Assembly: GCA_905250885.1 (NCBI GenBank) | Contig: CAJNOQ010000394.1 | Coordinates: 1-52,386 of the forward strand | Reading direction: 5' to 3' | Source: Didymodactylos carnosus | Taxonomy: Eukaryota; Rotifera; Eurotatoria; Philodinida; Philodinidae | DNA length: 52,386 nucleotides | Shown here: piece by piece, positions 47,615 through 52,386 of the stretch | How the letters are laid out: the number at the start of each line of letters is the position of its first letter | How positions within the stretch are numbered: the stretch's first letter is position 1 | The notes under the pieces: model-generated | The model's input: only the letters and a program-made list of their open reading frames with translations | Database searches by the model: none | What the model was told of the DNA's origin: nothing | Program-made: the position numbers and the translations under genes

Positions 47615-50600
47615 TTAAAAATCATCAATTTTTATATGAACGAATAACGTCCCTTGAATATAGTCTTCATTTTTTGATTTTAATTTAATATGTCTATAAC
47701 CTAATTGTAATGATTGAAAACGTAAACAATATTGACCAACAAAGTCGGATCGGCCATATTTGTCTTGATCTTTGACAATAAATCTAACTAAACATAATTC
47801 TGGACAATAAATATCGAACGACATTTTATAATCCCATATTGGATTTAAACCATTATTTTTGATCTAAATAAAAAGAAGATCAAAGTTTTTAAAAGACTTG
47901 TAAGTTATATCATAATTAGTTTAGAAAATTATAGAGTATATTCTCAATTTTTTTTCCTCGCTTTTTACACCGAAACAAAAGAAGATAAAAAAGAAATTCT
48001 TCCATAATGTATAATATCGTTACCACTGGCGTTCGTTCTTCATGATAATCAAATTCCACACCATAAATTTGTACTTTAACATACGGATCAATGACATCTT
48101 TGCCTTCAATTGACTTTTCTTTTGGTAAATGTTGTCCACTAATTATATGAATCGTTAATTTTTTGCCTCTACTATACAATCGATCTTTTGGATTAAAAAG
48201 TGGTATTTTAGTTTTTGTCTCATTGGCAGGTGATAATAAAATGGATGGTTTTAATAAATAACCACATCCACAATTATCGCTAAAAAGACCATATTGTAAA
48301 GACATAGATTCATCGTCCGCTTGATAATTGAGAGCAACCATCTGCGCACCATATAACCAATAGAATACGGGATGTAAATTACTTGAATCTTGACGATATG
48401 ATGATGGATAAATTCGTACTATTTGCCTTTGAGTAAGCCGAATCAAATCTAAATTATCTGGTGATTCTTTGATAAGTTCATTCGCCTTTGATTCTTTAAA
48501 TGATATCGAATGATAACAGTGTTCTAAAACGAACAAAATAAAACTATACTTGATGATTGGTAGAAGGGTTGGACAAGTCCGAGAGGGTATTGAGTCCGAG
48601 TCTCTAACATTAAGGATGGAGTTCGAGTCCATTTCGAGTTCGATAATCTTTTAGATTCTCTTTTGATGATTGTGGTTTATTTCTCTTTTTTTTGTGCCAT
48701 TTAATACATCAATCTTGTTGAAACAGAAACAGTTACTAAAGTAAACTTCTATTACATTTTACCAATACCAGTTGAGAAATAGATACGTTTTTCGCAAAAT
48801 GTGCTCTGTCGCATCTAATCACTTTTCGTTTATATAATAGCTTTACGCGTTAGACATAAAGTCATACGTTTAATTTCTATTATGTAGTTCAATTCGGACT
48901 GTTATTAACTAAAACAAGCTGCTATAGTAATTAGAATTTTTAGAGAGAGTAATGTTTTTAATCTATTATAGTCTATATCTCACATATTAATATTGTATGA
49001 AAAGGTGTAGGCAGTCCTTGAATAGCATCCAACTCAGAACAATAAAAATAAAGAAAAAATTTAGTGTTCATTTATGTTAAAATTTGAATCGATCGGACTC
49101 GAAATACAAAAACTCAAGTTCGAATCCGAGTTTTTTGAAAGAATCGCCAGTTCAAATCAGACCGAAAAAAATCTTCCAGTCCGGACTCGGACTCGCCCAC
49201 TCCTGAATGGTAGTCAGTAGACGTCTTGGTCTCCACGCTTTTAATACCGTAGAAACGACTTACGAGTCGACATTGAGTGTTGTAAATTTGTAAAGGAGAC
49301 TATTTGCGAATAGATAATTAAATTAGCGAACTCAGGATGAATGTCCTAAAAGTTAAAAACCGAGGAGAGGAAATGAAATAAATTACTTTAAGACATTATT
49401 TACTTTTGGTAAGGGAACAGTCTCATCATTACTGTTGTTTATCTTTGGATCAGCCGCAGTCTTTCCTTTGAGAAAACGACGACTCTTGAATAAGATAAAA
49501 TCTATTTTACTAATACAATACGTGAGCACGTTATTCCTTTCACTTACTCGAATAAGTATCTTGTACTTCAAACTTTCCGGAGAGGGTAAAACGGATAAAT
49601 CATTTATTGGCTCCATTAATAAATAATCTAAACAAATAAAGAAAGATGTACGTTATAAAGAACAATAACACTTTGTACCTGATAATAATACCAGAATAAT
49701 ACCTACCATTCAGTATGCTTTTTAATAGACGAACCAACACTTCTTGTTGTCCATAAGAGCAATGATTCTCGATGTTCAAAAATACTGGATAACTAAAACA
49801 AAAACGCGAAAATACTGGTTTTAAAATTTAACCATAGAATGACGTAAGGTAAGATACAAATATGTACGGTGAATTCACAAATGCATTTTCTTTTATTGCA
49901 TGTAGAATTTCTCTAAATTCAACTCGTTTTGTCAATGTTTTTCCGTGATAGACAACGGGTTGAAAATTGTCGCCATCATAGCAATCCACTTAAACAAAGA
50001 GAAGCTTTTGATAAACTTAATAGTCATGCTAAAACTTCTTACTTTCCACCGATCTACAGCCAGATCTTAATGCGCGAACATATGTTTCTGGAGTGCATGT
50101 TCCAAATACTTGATTATCGCTAATGTACCTGTCAAAACATATAAAAACTATGAAAAAACTCGCACCTCATCTTAAATTTATTCAGTTTACGTATTGTGAG
50201 AAGTTGCAATAAAATAATCAGACAATGGTCGGGTCATATCGTGATAAACTTGATTCGCATGATTTGGATTCATAATACAAAATTCATCATGTAGAAGCAT
50301 CAAACGTAAGCCATCCACACCCATTTCTTCACATTGTTTACCTTCTACCGAGGGTTCAAATCGTTTAATTAATTTTGCACAATCCTCGATTGATACGGTC
50401 ATATGCTGTTCATTCTGTAAAAAATCTTTTAATTGTTCGATTGTCCAATAGTTCTTCGCTTCTTTACCATTATCACTTTGATGATGCTGGTGTTTTATCG
50501 CACTTTGCTTTTTAGTTTTTTTAAAACTTGGTAATTGCTCTTTTGGTACATTTATCAGCGTGGTATTCGCTAGTTTATCCGAAACATGATAATTTGATAT

Positions 50601-51532
50601 TTCTGCATGTTTTTTATAAGTACCATTGTACCTAAATGGAAAAAGCAAAATAAACAGTTAGTATTCGTCTCCAAGTGAATAAATCTTCTTCTTGTCTAAA
50701 TTTTGTTATTAAAATAAAAACAAAATGAGACTTACTGACAGATGATTTTTAATAAATCCACTCTATTTGTTATTGATTTATAAAACAAAATAAATTCTTG
50801 GCGATCTAAATGTGCTATGTCGCGGAATGTTGATGCTCTTATATTGGCCAAATTAAAATAATGATCGATGTCATCATTTGGAAGTTCGACGTTTAATAGG
50901 TGTAATAATCGACGAATTTCTGAACGATTTAATTGATTACTATGATCATGATCAGCTTGATCGAATAATTGCCATATCCAACTGTCGGTAATTTCGCGAT
51001 GAGTACGCAAATGTGAACGATAGCGTTTTATCAAAAATTCTAAACCATTGAACCATGAATTACGTAATTCTTCTGTGTCAGCTAATAGGTCGAGAGATGA
51101 ACGATTGTTGTTGTATAATATTGAAAGTGCTAGTTTATTCTAGATATTAAAAACAAATACCAATGTCTACAGGAAGGATGATTCGTTATAGTTACCTGCG
51201 ATAACTCGACCATTCGTTTTTCTAGGCATTTTCTCCAAACAGCTGTATTGAACCCGAGACGTATTTCGTCTATATCGTTGACTCGATCTACAGAGACCAA
51301 AAAGACAACCACATTAATAACGAAGAAAAGGACAATGCAAGTCTGGCATACATGCTTTCGATTTTCCACCCCGTCTGGAGCCAAGATACCTAATCGCATC
51401 TTCCGATAAGGTCAAAAAATACGTTCTCGAATAACTTTTGCCAGTTGATTTATATTTGATAAATGTCGTACGTTTTTTTAATTTTTCTACAGTTAGGTTT
51501 CTCTCTTCTGCATTTTGGTCACTAACATCCAT
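47615..51532 (-). CDS. Phosphoinositide phospholipase C, delta type
   Basis: Twelve exons join exactly: 51532-51352, 51287-51196, 51139-50736, 50631-50191, 50128-50043, 49988-49868, 49792-49707, 49627-49548, 49484-49404, 49345-49264, 48523-48024 and 47863-47615. They total 2403 nt, 800 aa (human PLCD1: 756). Order: PH domain (about 12-125), EF hands (from about 130, DQADHDHSNQLNRSE loop), X domain (about 358-470), Y domain (about 525-655), C2 (about 670-798). Catalytic and Ca-binding residues are kept: SHNTY, VEMDCYDG, VYHGKTLT, IENHC. The Y domain has RIYPSSYRQDSSN and DNCGCGYLLKPS. It should cleave PIP2 to IP3 and diacylglycerol at the membrane. There is no RhoGEF, RA or SH2 insert, so delta type. 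An acceptor-like 'atattag' four bases before the ATG suggests a 5' UTR splice. Intron 10 (740 bp) carries a transposon. Confidence 0.92.
48564..49205. mobile_element. hAT-like non-autonomous element, 642 bp, in PLC intron 10
   Basis: On the minus strand the element begins CAGGAGTGGGCGAGTCCGAG, a common hAT terminus. The other end reads AAGGGTTGGACAAGTCCGAG on the plus strand, an imperfect match. The flanking 8-mers are ATTGGTAG (48556-48563) and AATGGTAG (49206-49213), seven of eight identical, as expected for an old 8-bp target duplication. 'Gactcg/cgagtc' repeats fill both subterminal regions. No transposase frame remains. Confidence 0.75.
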
Positions 51533-52386
51533 TAATCTAATATAAATTCGTAAAAGAAATAAGTAGAACAGAAAAAAATACTGAGTGCCACTTTTGACAG
51601 CATCATTTATACCCATAGCGGCACAGTTAATACAAGATTCTCTAGCATATTATCTCCAAAAATTCCAACACTCCTGTCGTGTAGAACATACAAAGTTACA
51701 CAGAATCCAATATTTGTTCGAGAAAAAAGTCATATTCTACATGCCTTTTTAGGGATGTCAAGTTTCGGCCTCTCTTACAATGAAGCAACTTTGACCTTGT
51801 TTTTCTCTCCATCCGTAAAGTTAACATCGGCGTTTAATATACTGTATGAAGAAACAGCTCGAGTAGTATAAGTGCTGATACTCAAAACTTGTCCTACTAC
51901 TTTTACACGGGCACGCCAGCTGTCACAAACAGTTGTACAGACAAACTATTTATGGAATGCCATTTGCTCATAATTTGATTGATCCACTTTTCTCCAATGA
52001 GAATCCGTATATTCGAGGCGAGAAAGGTATCGCTGACGATAATTTAGCAAGAAACTTATAGTACAATAAGTAGTGTGTTTGATACCATTTTGTGGGGCTC
52101 GACGAGTACTACAAGTGAGAGAAAAACAAAAAAATTCGATCGAATACTTTTTGTGCGGGAGGGGAGCTGAAAGTTGACTATTTTTAAAAAGGGGTCTTCA
52201 AAGATGGGCTTCGTACTTAAGGCGGACGATAGGTATTGAGTTAATTCTTTTTCTATTAGATTAATCAGCTCTTTAGCTTCATTTTATCTGTAGTGCAAGA
52301 AATTTTTGTTTTATTTTGCCATTATTGCCATTTTGAGTGCCATTTTCTAATTTTCGGCGATTTTGTGACGGCGGACGGTCCATGTA
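51533..52386. other. PLC upstream region and window edge, no gene recognised
   Basis: The PLC promoter should lie here. The phrase GGCGGACG occurs at about 52222 and 52372 near the right edge, possibly one repeat family or the end of an element running out of the window. No exon is supported. Confidence 0.35.

Overview
The window is AT-rich eukaryotic nuclear DNA from an animal. Genes have GT-AG introns, many only about 50-100 nt long, and several start codons sit just behind an unpaired splice-acceptor-like AG. The protein set (MAP7, AAMP, CCDC28, TMEM50, PLC-delta, SELENBP1) is metazoan. Small genes, many short introns, varied DNA-transposon remnants and a DnaJ-X protein (usual in fungi and plants) fit a rotifer, most likely a bdelloid. 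That assignment is inference; no marker gene in the window proves it.

Layout. Bases 1-14,000 are gene-poor and repeat-rich: a 455-bp tandem duplication running into a long hairpin, a Transib-like element with CACAGTG ends and a 5-bp target duplication, a hAT-type MITE with a perfect 8-bp duplication, a mariner-like MITE, a broken MULE transposase tail with a SWIM zinc finger, and a Penelope-like 3' remnant. Within it is a five-exon gene for a small secreted-then-anchored membrane protein (6763-8438, minus) with a probable decayed relative beside it (4.1-5.5 kb).

Bases 14,379-15,876 (plus) encode a selenium-binding protein 1/methanethiol oxidase. Bases 18,765-26,518 (minus) encode a ten-exon MAP7/ensconsin-type microtubule-binding protein. 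Bases 28,165-30,243 (minus) are an intronless type I membrane receptor with a SUEL-like lectin domain. A tentative small acidic gene of phase-1 exons follows at 30.9-32.0 kb. Bases 34,231-35,499 (minus) are AAMP, a WD40 protein. Then come a DnaJ/DnaJ-X co-chaperone (39,022-40,686), CCDC28 (42,535-43,313), a decayed coding stretch, and TMEM50 (44,948-45,430), all on the plus strand. A twelve-exon PLC-delta-like phospholipase C (47,615-51,532, minus) closes the window and carries a hAT-type insertion in intron 10.

The genes do not form an operon or an obvious pathway; they look like independent housekeeping and cell-surface genes. Exon joins were worked out by hand. Where lengths and phases are given, they close exactly to an open frame.
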